A stretch of DNA of 46,390 nt from Fusobacterium perfoetens (lineage in GTDB: Bacteria > Fusobacteriota > Fusobacteriia > Fusobacteriales > Fusobacteriaceae). Below, piece by piece: positions 36,506 through 45,130 of this stretch (position 1 is its first letter; each line of letters begins with the position of its first letter). The notes under the pieces were generated by a model that made no database searches, was not told the DNA's origin, and saw only the letters and a list, made by a program, of their open reading frames with translations. The stretch lies in NCBI RefSeq assembly GCF_021531595.1, contig NZ_JADYUD010000016.1, forward strand, positions 1-46,390, in the 5' to 3' direction. The translations under genes and the position numbers were made by a program.

Positions 36506-37603
36506 CTATCTTTTTATCCATCTTAAATAAGCATTAATGAAATCATCAATATCTCCATCCATAACTGCTTTTATATTTCCAGATTCACATCCTGTTCTAT
36601 GATCTTTAACCATAGTATAAGGCTGAAATACATATGATCTTATTTGGTTTCCCCAACCTATGTCAGATTGTTCTCCTTGAATTTTTTTCATTTCTTCTTC
36701 TTTTTTCTTAATTTCAAGATCAAGAAGTTTTGCCTGAAGAACTTTCATAGCTTTTTCTCTGTTTAAAAGCTGAGAACGCTCTTGTTGACATGTAGTAACA
36801 ATCCCTGTAGGGATATGTGTAATTCTAACAGCAGAATCAGTCATATTAACATGCTGTCCTCCAGCTCCTCCAGCTCTATATGTATCAATTCTTAAATCTC
36901 CAGGATTTATTTCTACTTCAATGGTTTCATCAACTTCAGGAAGAACATCAAGAGAAGCAAAAGAAGTGTGCCTTTTTTTATTAGCATCAAAAGGAGAAAT
37001 TCTTACAAGTCTATGCACACCTTTTTCTGCTTTCAGATAACCATAAGCATATACTCCTTCAACAAGAAGAGTGATTGATTTTATTCCTACAGAATCTCCA
37101 GGCATAAAATCAAGCTGACTTACTTTATATCCTTTTTCAGCAAACCATCTGCTGTACATTCTATATAGCATATCAACCCAGTCACATGCTTCTGTTCCTC
37201 CAGCACCTGAATGAATTGTAATTATGGCATTATTTCCATCATATTTTCCATCAAGAAGAAGCTTAACATCAAGAGTATCAATTTCATGTGCAAGTTTTTT
37301 ATGTTTTTCTTCAAGTTCAGGTATGAAGTCTTCCTCTCCCATATCAATGAATTCAATTAAAACTTCTTCATCATGATACATATTTTCAATTGCTTTATAT
37401 TCGTTAATAAGGTCTTTATTTTCATTTATTTTTTTTATAACAGTTTGACTTTCTTTTTTGTCATTCCAAAAGCCTTCTTCTGTTGTCTTTTTTTCAAGAC
37501 TTTGGACAGTATTTTCTCTCTCTTCAAGTTTTACAGTCTGTTTTATTCCTTCTATTTTTTCTTTATAGGTCTGAAATTCTCTTTTCAGTTCTAAAATATC
37601 CAT
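36506..37603 (-). CDS. prfB: Peptide chain release factor 2, without programmed frameshift
   Basis: A 365-residue RF2 recognising UGA and UAA. The stop-reading tripeptide SPF is present in RISPFDANKKRH, and the peptidyl-hydrolysis GGQ in RAGGAGGQHVNMTDSAVR. Where most prfB genes have an in-frame UGA and +1 slippage (around codon 25), this gene reads continuously through KQTVKLEERENTV, so synthesis is not autoregulated in that way. The ATG at 37603 follows GGAG nine bases upstream; a TTG further up is rejected. Confidence 0.96.
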   Translation of the reverse strand: MDILELKREFQTYKEKIEGIKQTVKLEERENTVQSLEKKTTEEGFWNDKKESQTVIKKINENKDLINEYKAIENMYHDEEVLIEFIDMGEEDFIPELEEKHKKLAHEIDTLDVKLLLDGKYDGNNAIITIHSGAGGTEACDWVDMLYRMYSRWFAEKGYKVSQLDFMPGDSVGIKSITLLVEGVYAYGYLKAEKGVHRLVRISPFDANKKRHTSFASLDVLPEVDETIEVEINPGDLRIDTYRAGGAGGQHVNMTDSAVRITHIPTGIVTTCQQERSQLLNREKAMKVLQAKLLDLEIKKKEEEMKKIQGEQSDIGWGNQIRSYVFQPYTMVKDHRTGCESGNIKAVMDGDIDDFINAYLRWIKR

Positions 37604-37678
37604 AATAAACACTCCAATTAAAAAATTTGCAATTTTCTTTAACAAAGCTTAAGAAAATATTTGAAAAGAAAGCTTAAA

Positions 37679-38044
37679 TTATCGTATGAATATCACAGCT
37701 ACAGCAGTAGCATAATCTCTACAGTGTGAAATAGAAATTTCAGTATAATATTTTTCATTGAAATCTTCAATATTATTTTTAAAAATTACATAAGGTTTTC
37801 CAAGTTCATTATTTAATATTTCTATATCAGCAGGGGAGAAATTTCTTACTCCTGTACCAAGAGCTTTTGAAACAGCTTCTTTTGCAGAAAATTTTCCTGC
37901 ATATGTTTCAGCTCTGTTTCCTTTTGAAACTATATACTCAACTTCTTTTTCAGTAAATACTTTATGTATAAAATTTTCTTTTGAAACAGCTTTTTCTATA
38001 CGGCTTATTTCAATAATATCATTTCCTATTCCATGAAATATCAT
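37679..38044 (-). CDS. acpS: Holo-[acyl-carrier-protein] synthase
   Basis: This 121-residue enzyme transfers 4'-phosphopantetheine from CoA to acyl carrier protein. Both family motifs are present: GIGNDIIEISRIEKA at the N terminus (Mg-binding Asp) and FSAKEAVSKALGTGV in the middle. It lies 14 nt after tatD and 75 nt before the prfB start on the minus strand, so it is likely co-transcribed. The length is typical of bacterial AcpS. Confidence 0.96.
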   Translation of the reverse strand: MIFHGIGNDIIEISRIEKAVSKENFIHKVFTEKEVEYIVSKGNRAETYAGKFSAKEAVSKALGTGVRNFSPADIEILNNELGKPYVIFKNNIEDFNEKYYTEISISHCRDYATAVAVIFIR

Positions 38045-38058
38045 AATATTTATCTTCC

Positions 38059-38817
38059 TTATTTTATATTATAAATTTTCTTTGCATTTTCTGTAGTTAT
38101 TTTTATTACTTCTTCAACAGGAATATTTTTTAACTCTGCAATTTTTTCAGCAACATATTTTACATATATAGGTTCATTTCTTTTTCCTCTGAATGGAACA
38201 GGTGTAAGATATGGTGCATCTGTTTCTATTACAATTTTTGAAAGATCAATTTTCTCTATAAAGTCAACGGTTTTTCTTGCATTTTTAAATGTAAGAACCC
38301 CTCCTATTCCAAAGACATATCCTTCAGGAACTTGCATTGCGCTTTCAAAAGAACCTGGATAACAGTGGAAAACTCCTTTTACATCAGGAAATTCATTTAA
38401 AATATTAATAGTATCTTCCATTGCATCTCTTGAGTGAATAACAACAGGAAGATTTAATTTTTGAGCAAGTTTCATTTGAGCTCTGAATCCTTCTTTCTGA
38501 ACTTCTTTTTCATCTTCCATCCAATAATAATCAAGCCCAATTTCACCTATGGCAACTACTTTTTCATGTTTTGAAAGTTCTTCAATTTTTTTCTCAACTT
38601 CATCATTATAAGTTGATATATCTGTTGGATGAACTCCTACTACAGCATATACAAAAGGATATTTTTCACTATATTTAACACTTTCTTCAGATGTTTCAAG
38701 ATCATTTCCTATATTTACAATAAATTCAAGTTCATTTTCAGCTCTTTTAAAAACTTCCTCTCTGTCTTCATTGAATTTACTGTCATTAACATGGCAGTGA
38801 GAATCTGCTGGTTTCAT
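38059..38817 (-). CDS. tatD: TatD family metal-dependent hydrolase (3'-5' DNase type)
   Basis: A 252-residue TIM-barrel hydrolase. Metal ligands appear in DSHCHV (N terminus), AIGEIGLDYYW, VIHSRDA, FHCYPGS and the late IETDAPYLTPVPFRGKRNEP. TatD/YcfH proteins are nucleases proposed to act in DNA repair or turnover. It is the first gene of the minus-strand operon, with AAGGAG upstream of the start. Confidence 0.95.
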   Translation of the reverse strand: MKPADSHCHVNDSKFNEDREEVFKRAENELEFIVNIGNDLETSEESVKYSEKYPFVYAVVGVHPTDISTYNDEVEKKIEELSKHEKVVAIGEIGLDYYWMEDEKEVQKEGFRAQMKLAQKLNLPVVIHSRDAMEDTINILNEFPDVKGVFHCYPGSFESAMQVPEGYVFGIGGVLTFKNARKTVDFIEKIDLSKIVIETDAPYLTPVPFRGKRNEPIYVKYVAEKIAELKNIPVEEVIKITTENAKKIYNIK

Positions 38818-38851
38818 ATAATATCGTCTCCTTATTAAAATTCTTCTATTA

Positions 38852-38857
38852 ATTATA
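38852..38857 (-). promoter_or_regulatory. Probable -10 box of the tatD operon
   Basis: On minus, TATAAT occurs 35 nt before the tatD start, followed by an AT-rich leader with AAGGAG. No good -35 is present at the expected distance. Confidence 0.4.
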
Positions 38858-38978
38858 TCATAAGTTTAATTTTTTTATATCAGATATCTATAAAATAGTA
38901 TTTAGATTATTTTTTATGATAAAAGCTATGTCTACTGTAAAAATTCTTATAAATCAGAGAAACAGAAATTTTTTTATA

Positions 38979-39007
38979 TTGATTTAAGAGAGATTTAATG
39001 ATAAAAT
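38979..39007 (+). promoter_or_regulatory. Promoter of the YuiF-like transporter gene
   Basis: TTGATT (38979-38984) and TAAAAT (39002-39007) with a 17-bp spacer. The start point near 39014 puts the terminator hairpin at 39042 inside the leader. Confidence 0.6.
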
Positions 39008-39041
39008 TAATAGGAATTATGTATATTATTTACTGATTTGG

Positions 39042-39066
39042 GCTGTGAAAAATCACAGTTTTTTTT
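39042..39066 (+). terminator. Hairpin with T run inside the transporter leader, possible attenuator
   Basis: CTGTGA (39043-39048) pairs with TCACAG (39053-39058), extended by one G-T pair, loop AAAA, and is followed by eight T. No gene ends upstream on this strand, so it would stop transcripts from the promoter at 38979 before the gene. Confidence 0.6.
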
Positions 39067-39111
39067 ATAAAAAACAAGAAAGTTATAAAATAACTTTTAA
39101 GGGGGAAAAAT

Positions 39112-40407
39112 ATGTTGTTTAATCCAGTAATTTTGTCGGTGACGGCAATGATGGTACTGTGTCTTTTAAAACTTAATGTTATTATTGCAATTCTTATATC
39201 TGCTCTTATTGCAGGGGTATCAGCAGGAATGGGACTTGGAGAAACAATGAGTATTCTTATAAATGGAATGGGAGGAAACTCTGAAACAGCTCTAAGTTAT
39301 ATTCTTTTAGGAACTCTAGCAGTAGCAATAAATAATTCAGGGCTTGCTAAGATTATTGCTCTTAAAATTTCAGGAATAGTAAAAAATAAGAAAATTTTAT
39401 TAATATTTATTCTTGCAGCTATAGCATGTTCATCACAAAATCTTATTCCTGTACATATAGCTTTTATACCTATACTTATTCCACCTCTTCTTCCGCTTAT
39501 GAATAAGCTTAAGATAGACAGAAGAGCTGTTGCGTGTGCTCTTACTTTTGGACTTAAAGCACCGTATATTGTTCTTCCAGTAGGGTTTGGACTTATATTT
39601 CAAACTATAGTTAAGGATCAACTTAATGCGAACAATGTTCCTATGACATTGAAAGAAGTTTCTTCAGTGAACTGGCTTCTTGGGGCAGGAATGCTTTTAG
39701 GACTTCTTATAGCAGTATTTTTCAGTTATAGAAAACCAAGAGAATATAAAATAAATGAAGAAGAAAATAAATCAGAAAATGATATAATTTTTGAAAAGAA
39801 ACATATGTTTGCACTTATTGGGGCAGTAATAGCTTTTGGTGTTCAGCTTAAAACAGGTTCTCTTCCTTTGGGAGCTTTATTTGCTTTGATGTTTATGGCT
39901 ATTACAAATGTTATTCCTTGGAAACATATAGATGAGACTCTTGATGGAGGTCTTCATCTTATGGGATTTATTGCTTTTGTTATGCTTGTTGCAGCAGGAT
40001 ATGGAAATGTAATAAGAGAAACTGGAGCAGTTCCTGAACTTGTTGAAGGAGTAATTTCTATAATAGGAACAAATAAAATTCTAGGAGCTTTTGTTATGCT
40101 TCTTGTAGGACTTTTTGTAACTCTTGGTATAGGAACTTCATTTGGAACAATTCCTATTCTTGCAGTTATTTATTGTCCTCTTGCAATAAGTCTTGGATTC
40201 AGTCCAGCAGGAACAGCAATTTTAGTTGCAGCTGCAGGTGCTCTTGGAGATGCAGGATCTCCTGCTTCAGACTCAACACTTGGACCTACAGCAGGTCTTA
40301 ATGCAGATGGACAGCATCAGCATATATGGGATACTTGTGTACCTACATTTTTACACTATAATATACCGTTAATAATTTTTGGATTAATAGGTTCGCTTGT
40401 ATTTTAA
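39112..40407 (+). CDS. YuiF-like Na+/H+ antiporter-family transporter
   Basis: A 431-residue membrane protein with about eleven spans. The beginning (MLFNPVILSVTAMMVLCLLKLNVIIAILISALIAGVSAGMGLGETM), the middle segment SSQNLIPVHIAFIPILIPPLLPLMNKLKIDRRAVACALTFGLKAPY and the C-terminal AGALGDAGSPASDSTLGPTAGLN match the family that includes B. subtilis YuiF. That family is named as Na+/H+ antiporters but also proposed to carry amino acids such as histidine. The substrate cannot be decided from sequence. It is a single-gene unit with a terminator-bearing leader. Confidence 0.82.
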   Translation: MLFNPVILSVTAMMVLCLLKLNVIIAILISALIAGVSAGMGLGETMSILINGMGGNSETALSYILLGTLAVAINNSGLAKIIALKISGIVKNKKILLIFILAAIACSSQNLIPVHIAFIPILIPPLLPLMNKLKIDRRAVACALTFGLKAPYIVLPVGFGLIFQTIVKDQLNANNVPMTLKEVSSVNWLLGAGMLLGLLIAVFFSYRKPREYKINEEENKSENDIIFEKKHMFALIGAVIAFGVQLKTGSLPLGALFALMFMAITNVIPWKHIDETLDGGLHLMGFIAFVMLVAAGYGNVIRETGAVPELVEGVISIIGTNKILGAFVMLLVGLFVTLGIGTSFGTIPILAVIYCPLAISLGFSPAGTAILVAAAGALGDAGSPASDSTLGPTAGLNADGQHQHIWDTCVPTFLHYNIPLIIFGLIGSLVF

Positions 40408-40467
40408 AAAATCTTTATTTTCTTTATGCAGTTAAAAAAATGAACCAAAAGAAAATAATAATATTTC

Positions 40468-40496
40468 TTTAAAAAAAGTATTATTTATGATAAAAT
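40468..40496 (+). promoter_or_regulatory. Probable promoter of ychF
   Basis: TTTAAA (40468-40473) and TAAAAT (40491-40496) are 17 bp apart, upstream of GGGAGG and the ychF start. Confidence 0.45.
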
Positions 40497-40532
40497 TTAT
40501 AGTAAAATAAATTCTGGGAGGCAAAATATAAA

Positions 40533-41627
40533 ATGATTGGAATAGGAATAGTCGGACTTCCAAATGTAGGAAAATCAACTCTTTTCAATGCAATAACTAA
40601 AGCGGGGGCAGCAGAGGCTGCTAACTATCCGTTCTGTACTATAGAACCAAATGTAGGAATGGTAACAGTTCCTGATAAGAGAATAGATGAACTTGCTAAG
40701 ATAATTAATCCTCAAAGAGTTGTTCAAGCAACAGTTGAGTTTGTGGATATAGCAGGACTTGTTGCAGGAGCTTCAAAAGGAGAGGGATTAGGAAATAAAT
40801 TCCTTTCAAATATAAGAGGAACAGCAGCAATATGTCAAGTTGTAAGATGTTTTGATGATGATAATGTTGTTCATGTAAGCGGAGGAGTAGATCCTATAAG
40901 AGATATAAATGTTATAAATGGAGAACTTATCTTAGCTGATATGGAAACAATAGATAAAGCTCTTGAAAAAAATAAAAAACTTCTTGTTACAAAAAATAAA
41001 GATGTAATGAAACTTGTTCCTGTGTTAGAAAAATGTCAGGCACATTTAAATGAAGAAAAATTATTAAAGACTCTTAATCTTACAGATGAAGAAAAAGAAC
41101 TTATAAAAGTTTATCAGCTTCTTACAATAAAACCAATGATTTTTGTTACAAATGTATCTGAAGATGATTTAGCAACAGGAAACGAATATGTTGAAAAAGT
41201 AAGAGAATATGCAAAAGGACTTGATTCAGAAGTTGTTATAGTTTCTGCAAAAGTTGAAGAAGAACTTCAAGAAATGGAAGAAGCAGATAAAGAAGAATTT
41301 TTAGAAAGTCTTGGTGTAGAAGAGGCTGGTCTTAACAGATTAATAAGAGCAGGATTTAAACTTCTTGGGCTTCAAACTTATTTTACAGCAGGAGTAAAAG
41401 AAGTTAGAGCATGGACAATCAATATAGGAGATACTGCTCCAAAAGCAGCAGGAGTTATCCATACAGATTTTGAAAGAGGATTTATAAGAGCTAAAGTTGC
41501 AAGCTATGAAGATTTTATAAAATACTCTGGATGGAAAGGAACTCAGGAAGCAGGAGTTATGAGAGTAGAAGGAAAAGATTATGTTGTTCAAGACGGAGAT
41601 TTAATGGAATTTTTATTTAATGTATAG
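40533..41627 (+). CDS. ychF: Redox-regulated ATPase YchF (Obg family)
   Basis: A 364-residue P-loop protein with G1 GLPNVGKST at residues 8-16, G3-like DIAGLV, a coiled-coil insertion in the middle and a C-terminal TGS domain ending [16 protein letters not shown]. The G4 motif reads TNVSE rather than NKxD, the feature that lets YchF/Ola1 prefer ATP. It binds ribosomes and takes part in stress responses. Length and start are typical; GGGAGG is 9 nt upstream. Confidence 0.96.
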   Translation: MIGIGIVGLPNVGKSTLFNAITKAGAAEAANYPFCTIEPNVGMVTVPDKRIDELAKIINPQRVVQATVEFVDIAGLVAGASKGEGLGNKFLSNIRGTAAICQVVRCFDDDNVVHVSGGVDPIRDINVINGELILADMETIDKALEKNKKLLVTKNKDVMKLVPVLEKCQAHLNEEKLLKTLNLTDEEKELIKVYQLLTIKPMIFVTNVSEDDLATGNEYVEKVREYAKGLDSEVVIVSAKVEEELQEMEEADKEEFLESLGVEEAGLNRLIRAGFKLLGLQTYFTAGVKEVRAWTINIGDTAPKAAGVIHTDFERGFIRAKVASYEDFIKYSGWKGTQEAGVMRVEGKDYVVQDGDLMEFLFNV

Positions 41628-41648
41628 TAATTTGTTAAGAAAATATAC

Positions 41649-41677
41649 TTGACAAGAAAGTGAAAACCGTGTAGAAT
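41649..41677 (+). promoter_or_regulatory. Promoter of the DUF177-rpmF operon
   Basis: TTGACA (41649-41654) and TAGAAT (41672-41677) with a 17-bp spacer. The leader is only about 25 nt, ending in GAGGGGG. Confidence 0.75.
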
Positions 41678-41708
41678 AATTGGGTATGATAACATGAGGG
41701 GGCTATCT

Positions 41709-42197
41709 ATGAAAATTAAATTATTAGATCTTGACAGAGAGAACATAAAATTTAATTTTTCAGTTTCCAGCTTAGAAGGTGTAGACCTTGAAGGAGAACT
41801 TCATATTGAAGGGAAAGCTAAAAGGTTAAATAATGAATACTTTATAGAAGGAAAATATTCAGCTAGAATAAAGACACAATGTGTTAGATGTTTAGAAGAA
41901 ATTATAGTTGATTTGGGTGAAAAAGAATTTAATGCTAAGTTTTTAAATCCACAGGACTATGAAAGATACTTAGAAACTCTGGCTAAAGCTGCTGAAATGA
42001 CCGAAGAGGATTATTTTGAGGCAGAAGGTAATGAAATTGATGTCACAGAATTAGTAAGAGAAGAGTTACTTTTAGAGATGCCACAGTATCCTGCCTGCGT
42101 TCCGGAATGTAAAGATGATTCTTATTTACAGAAATACAGTAACGACGGAATGGATAGTAGATGGGCACAGTTGTTAGATATAAAAATAAAAAATTAA
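41709..42197 (+). CDS. DUF177 (YceD) family protein
   Basis: A 162-residue protein of the family encoded before rpmF in most bacteria and implicated in 23S rRNA accumulation and ribosome assembly (YceD; Duf177 in plants). The CVRCLEE motif and a later CVPECKDDS may bind zinc, with an acidic segment between. The ATG at 41709 is chosen over one at 41694 because the GAGGGGG ribosome-binding site overlaps the latter. rpmF follows 30 nt after the stop. Confidence 0.88.
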   Translation: MKIKLLDLDRENIKFNFSVSSLEGVDLEGELHIEGKAKRLNNEYFIEGKYSARIKTQCVRCLEEIIVDLGEKEFNAKFLNPQDYERYLETLAKAAEMTEEDYFEAEGNEIDVTELVREELLLEMPQYPACVPECKDDSYLQKYSNDGMDSRWAQLLDIKIKN

Positions 42198-42227
42198 AAT
42201 AAGAATTTGTGAGGAGGGGAAACTAAA

Positions 42228-42413
42228 ATGGCAGTACCTAAGAAAAAGACTTCAAAAGCTAAAAAAAATATGAGAAGATCTCACCATGGATTAGCAGCAT
42301 CTACATTAATCACTTGTGAAAAATGTGGAGCTACAAAAAGACCTCATAGAGTTTGTTTAGAGTGTGGAGATTACAACGGAAAACAAGTACTAAAAACAGC
42401 TGATGCTGAATAG
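42228..42413 (+). CDS. rpmF: 50S ribosomal protein L32
   Basis: A 61-residue L32 with the start [20 protein letters not shown] and an intact zinc ribbon ([18 protein letters not shown], four Cys). GAGGAGGGG lies 10 nt upstream. Its coupling to the DUF177 gene is the conserved bacterial arrangement. Fatty-acid genes (plsX, fab), which often follow rpmF, are absent; a terminator comes next. Confidence 0.97.
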   Translation: MAVPKKKTSKAKKNMRRSHHGLAASTLITCEKCGATKRPHRVCLECGDYNGKQVLKTADAE

Positions 42414-42426
42414 TTTTAGTCAAAAT

Positions 42427-42466
42427 AAAAAAAGCAAGTTTAGAAATATAATCTTGCTTTTTTTAT
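42427..42466 (+). terminator. Terminator 1 after rpmF
   Basis: AAAAAAAGCAAG (42427-42438) pairs with CTTGCTTTTTTT (42453-42464) around a 14-nt loop, with the 3' arm as T run. Confidence 0.85.
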
Positions 42467-42499
42467 TTTTTGGAAAAAATCATAAATTTATTAAAAATT

Positions 42500-42536
42500 A
42501 AAATCGGTGCATATATAAAATGTACCGATTTTTTTT
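42500..42536 (+). terminator. Terminator 2 after rpmF
   Basis: AAAATCGGTGCAT (42500-42512) pairs with ATGTACCGATTTT (42520-42532), with one G-T pair and a 7-nt loop, followed by further T. Two terminators in series insulate the TRAP operon from rpmF. Confidence 0.85.
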
Positions 42537-42564
42537 AAAGTGTATAAAAAAGTTATAAAAAGTG

Positions 42565-42593
42565 TTGACATAAAAAGATATAAATGTTATTAT
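42565..42593 (+). promoter_or_regulatory. Promoter of the DUF1850-TRAP-TAXI operon
   Basis: TTGACA (42565-42570) and TATTAT (42588-42593) with a 17-bp spacer. An in-frame ATG at 42584 lies inside this promoter, which excludes it as the DUF1850 start. Confidence 0.72.
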
Positions 42594-42649
42594 TCATTAA
42601 CGAAATACATATATTAAATATATATAATTTAACAAGGATATATATAAAA

Positions 42650-43117
42650 ATGATAAATAAAAAAGTAATAGTAGGATTAACAGCTTTAATTTTTTTATTA
42701 ATTTTTTTCTTAAAACCAAATTATACATTAGTTATTGAAGACAGAGACAAAGGAAGAATATATAATTTTCCTTTAAAAGAAAAAAAATTTTCACTTGGTT
42801 ATACTCATTCTGTTATGAAAACAGAAGCAGAAGAATTTTTTACAGCAGAAAAAAATAAGAAATTAAAACTTGTAGAAACAGAATATAAATCATATGGAGT
42901 TGGTCTTCCTTTTTTGCCAGAAGAGGGAAAGCTAATTATAAGGGACGGAAAGTTTATACTTTATATAAATAGAGAATTTGAAAATATATCAATGGTAATT
43001 TCTCCAATAGGAAAACATTTCCTGAGAGTTGATGGTAAAAAATATATGCTTAGTGAGATGCTTGGGGATAAGCCAGTAAAAATATTGTTAACTATTAAAA
43101 AAGATTATAGATTTTAG
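42650..43117 (+). CDS. DUF1850 protein of a TRAP transporter operon
   Basis: A 155-residue protein with one N-terminal hydrophobic segment (MINKKVIVGLTALIFLLIFFLKP) and an extracytoplasmic domain. The pattern FSLGYTHSVMKTEAEEFF ... ETEYKSYGVGLPFLPEEGK matches DUF1850, a family of unknown function found beside TAXI-type TRAP transporters. The ATG at 42650 follows AAGGA and lies downstream of the promoter. It is the first gene of the operon; the permease gene starts 20 nt after its stop. Confidence 0.82.
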   Translation: MINKKVIVGLTALIFLLIFFLKPNYTLVIEDRDKGRIYNFPLKEKKFSLGYTHSVMKTEAEEFFTAEKNKKLKLVETEYKSYGVGLPFLPEEGKLIIRDGKFILYINREFENISMVISPIGKHFLRVDGKKYMLSEMLGDKPVKILLTIKKDYRF

Positions 43118-43137
43118 TAACAAGGGGGAGTTTGGTT

Positions 43138-45108
43138 ATGAAACAAGAAGCGGTATTAAATGTGAATTCAGCCATGAATACCAAATCTTCAGAAGTTGAA
43201 GAATTGATGGCAAAATATGACAAAGGTTCAAGATACAGAGTACTTTCAGGAACACAGGGAAAAATAGTTTCAGTTCTTTTATTCTGTTTTACAGTTTTTC
43301 AACTTTATTATGGAATAAGAGGAGGAATTGATGCACAGATAGCCCGTTCAATTCATCTTGCTTTTGGTCTTACAGCAGTATTCTTTTTATATCCTACAAG
43401 TTCAAAAATGGATAAATACAGTTTACATCCTTTTGATTGCTTTTTGGGAATTCTTGCAGGAGCATGTTGTCTGTATGTTGTAATTTTCTTTGAAGACATT
43501 GTAATGAGACAAGGGCTTATAAATGGAATGGATATGATTGTAGGAGGAATTGCTGTTCTTCTTGTTCTTGAAGCTGCAAGAAGAATGATAGGGCTTCCTA
43601 TGGTGGTTATATCTCTTGGATTTATACTCTATGCTCTTCTTGGAAGAAGTATTCCAGGAGCTCTTGGGCATAGAGGCGTAAGTCTTGAAGGGCTTGTACA
43701 ACATCTTTTCTATACAACAGAAGGAATTATGGGACTTCCCATTCAAGTATCTTCAACATTTATATTTATTTTCCTTTTATTTGGTGCATATCTTGAAAAA
43801 ACAGGAATGGGAGAATTTTTCATAGATCTTGCAAACTCAGTAGCAGGAAGTTCACCTGGAGGTCCTGCAAAAGTTGCTGTTATTTCAAGTGCATGTATGG
43901 GAACTTTATCAGGAAGTTCTGTGGCAAATGTTGTTGGAACAGGAAGCTTTACTATTCCAATGATGAAAAGACTAGGATATAAAGGAGAATTTGCAGGAGC
44001 AGTAGAAGCTACAGCTTCTACAGGAGGACAGTTAATGCCACCTATTATGGGAGCAGCAGCTTTTCTTCTTGCAGAAATAACAGGAACACCTTATTCAAAA
44101 GTAATACTTGCAGCAGCAATACCTGCAGTTTTATATTATCTTGGTGTATTTATAGGAGTTCATTTTGAAGCAAAAAAATTAGGGCTAAAAGGACTTCCTA
44201 AAGAAGAAATTCCTAAGTTTTCAGTTGTAATGAAAACAAGAGGACAGCTTATTATCCCTATATTTGTTGTAATAGGACTTTTAAGCAGTGGATGGTCTCC
44301 TATATATGCAGCTCTTGGGGCAGTTGCTTCTACAATTATATGTGCAGCTATAAAAAAAGAAACAAGACTTTCTTTTATGGATATAATTCAAGGAATGGTA
44401 GCAGGAGCAAAAAGTGCTTTAACAGTAATAGCAGCTTGTGCTTGTGCAGGAATTATTACAGGAGTTGTAACTAAAACAGGTCTTGGTCTAAAAGTAGGTT
44501 CAATACTTGTTGGAATTGCAAATGGAAATCTTATACTTACTCTTTTCTTTACAATGATAACATCACTTATACTTGGAATAGGAGTTCCTACAACAGCAAA
44601 CTATGTAATAACATCAACTATAGCAGCACCTGCAATTCTTCTTATAACAGATGCAGCAGGAGTTCCTGTAGTTCCTGTTCTTGCAGCTCATTTATTTGTG
44701 TTCTACTTTGGTATAATAGCAGATGTAACTCCTCCTGTATGTCTTGCAGCAGTTGCTGCAGCTGGAGTAGCAAAATCAGAACCTATGGAAACAGGAATGC
44801 AGGCGACAAGACTTGCTATAGGTGCTTTCCTTATTCCTTATATGTTTGTAATAAGTCCTGATTTAATAATGATAAATCCTGGTCCAACAGTAATATCAAG
44901 TATAATAACAGCTATAATTGGAATATGTTGTGTATCAATAGGACTTACAGGATTCTTTAAAGTAAAAATGAATGTTGTTGAAAGAGTTTTATTTATTGTA
45001 GCTGGGCTTTTAACTTTAAAACCTGGATATAAAACAGATCTTTTAGGATTAGTTTTAATAGTAGTTGTTTATTATATTCAAAATAAAAAAATAAAAAATA
45101 ATAAATAA
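43138..45108 (+). CDS. TRAP transporter fused permease (DctQM type)
   Basis: A 656-residue membrane protein. The first 180 or so residues hold the DctQ-like small subunit spans, and the rest is the DctM-type large subunit with about twelve spans (GTLSGSSVANVVGTGSFTIPMMKRLGYKGEFAGAVEATASTGGQLMPPIMGAAAFLLAEI, then GIGVPTTANYVITSTIAAPAIL). Fused QM permeases go with TAXI receptors and import organic acids or amino acids with Na+ or H+. GGGGGAG is 7 nt upstream of the ATG; a TTG 6 nt earlier is rejected. The receptor gene follows after 22 nt. Confidence 0.93.
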   Translation: MKQEAVLNVNSAMNTKSSEVEELMAKYDKGSRYRVLSGTQGKIVSVLLFCFTVFQLYYGIRGGIDAQIARSIHLAFGLTAVFFLYPTSSKMDKYSLHPFDCFLGILAGACCLYVVIFFEDIVMRQGLINGMDMIVGGIAVLLVLEAARRMIGLPMVVISLGFILYALLGRSIPGALGHRGVSLEGLVQHLFYTTEGIMGLPIQVSSTFIFIFLLFGAYLEKTGMGEFFIDLANSVAGSSPGGPAKVAVISSACMGTLSGSSVANVVGTGSFTIPMMKRLGYKGEFAGAVEATASTGGQLMPPIMGAAAFLLAEITGTPYSKVILAAAIPAVLYYLGVFIGVHFEAKKLGLKGLPKEEIPKFSVVMKTRGQLIIPIFVVIGLLSSGWSPIYAALGAVASTIICAAIKKETRLSFMDIIQGMVAGAKSALTVIAACACAGIITGVVTKTGLGLKVGSILVGIANGNLILTLFFTMITSLILGIGVPTTANYVITSTIAAPAILLITDAAGVPVVPVLAAHLFVFYFGIIADVTPPVCLAAVAAAGVAKSEPMETGMQATRLAIGAFLIPYMFVISPDLIMINPGPTVISSIITAIIGICCVSIGLTGFFKVKMNVVERVLFIVAGLLTLKPGYKTDLLGLVLIVVVYYIQNKKIKNNK

Positions 45109-45130
45109 TATTTTAGAGGGGGAAGTTGGT

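Noticed and set aside
42584-42649. Upstream in-frame ATG extending the DUF1850 protein by 22 residues
   Set aside because: It lies in the promoter between TTGACA and TATTAT and has no ribosome-binding site; ATG 42650 has AAGGA upstream.
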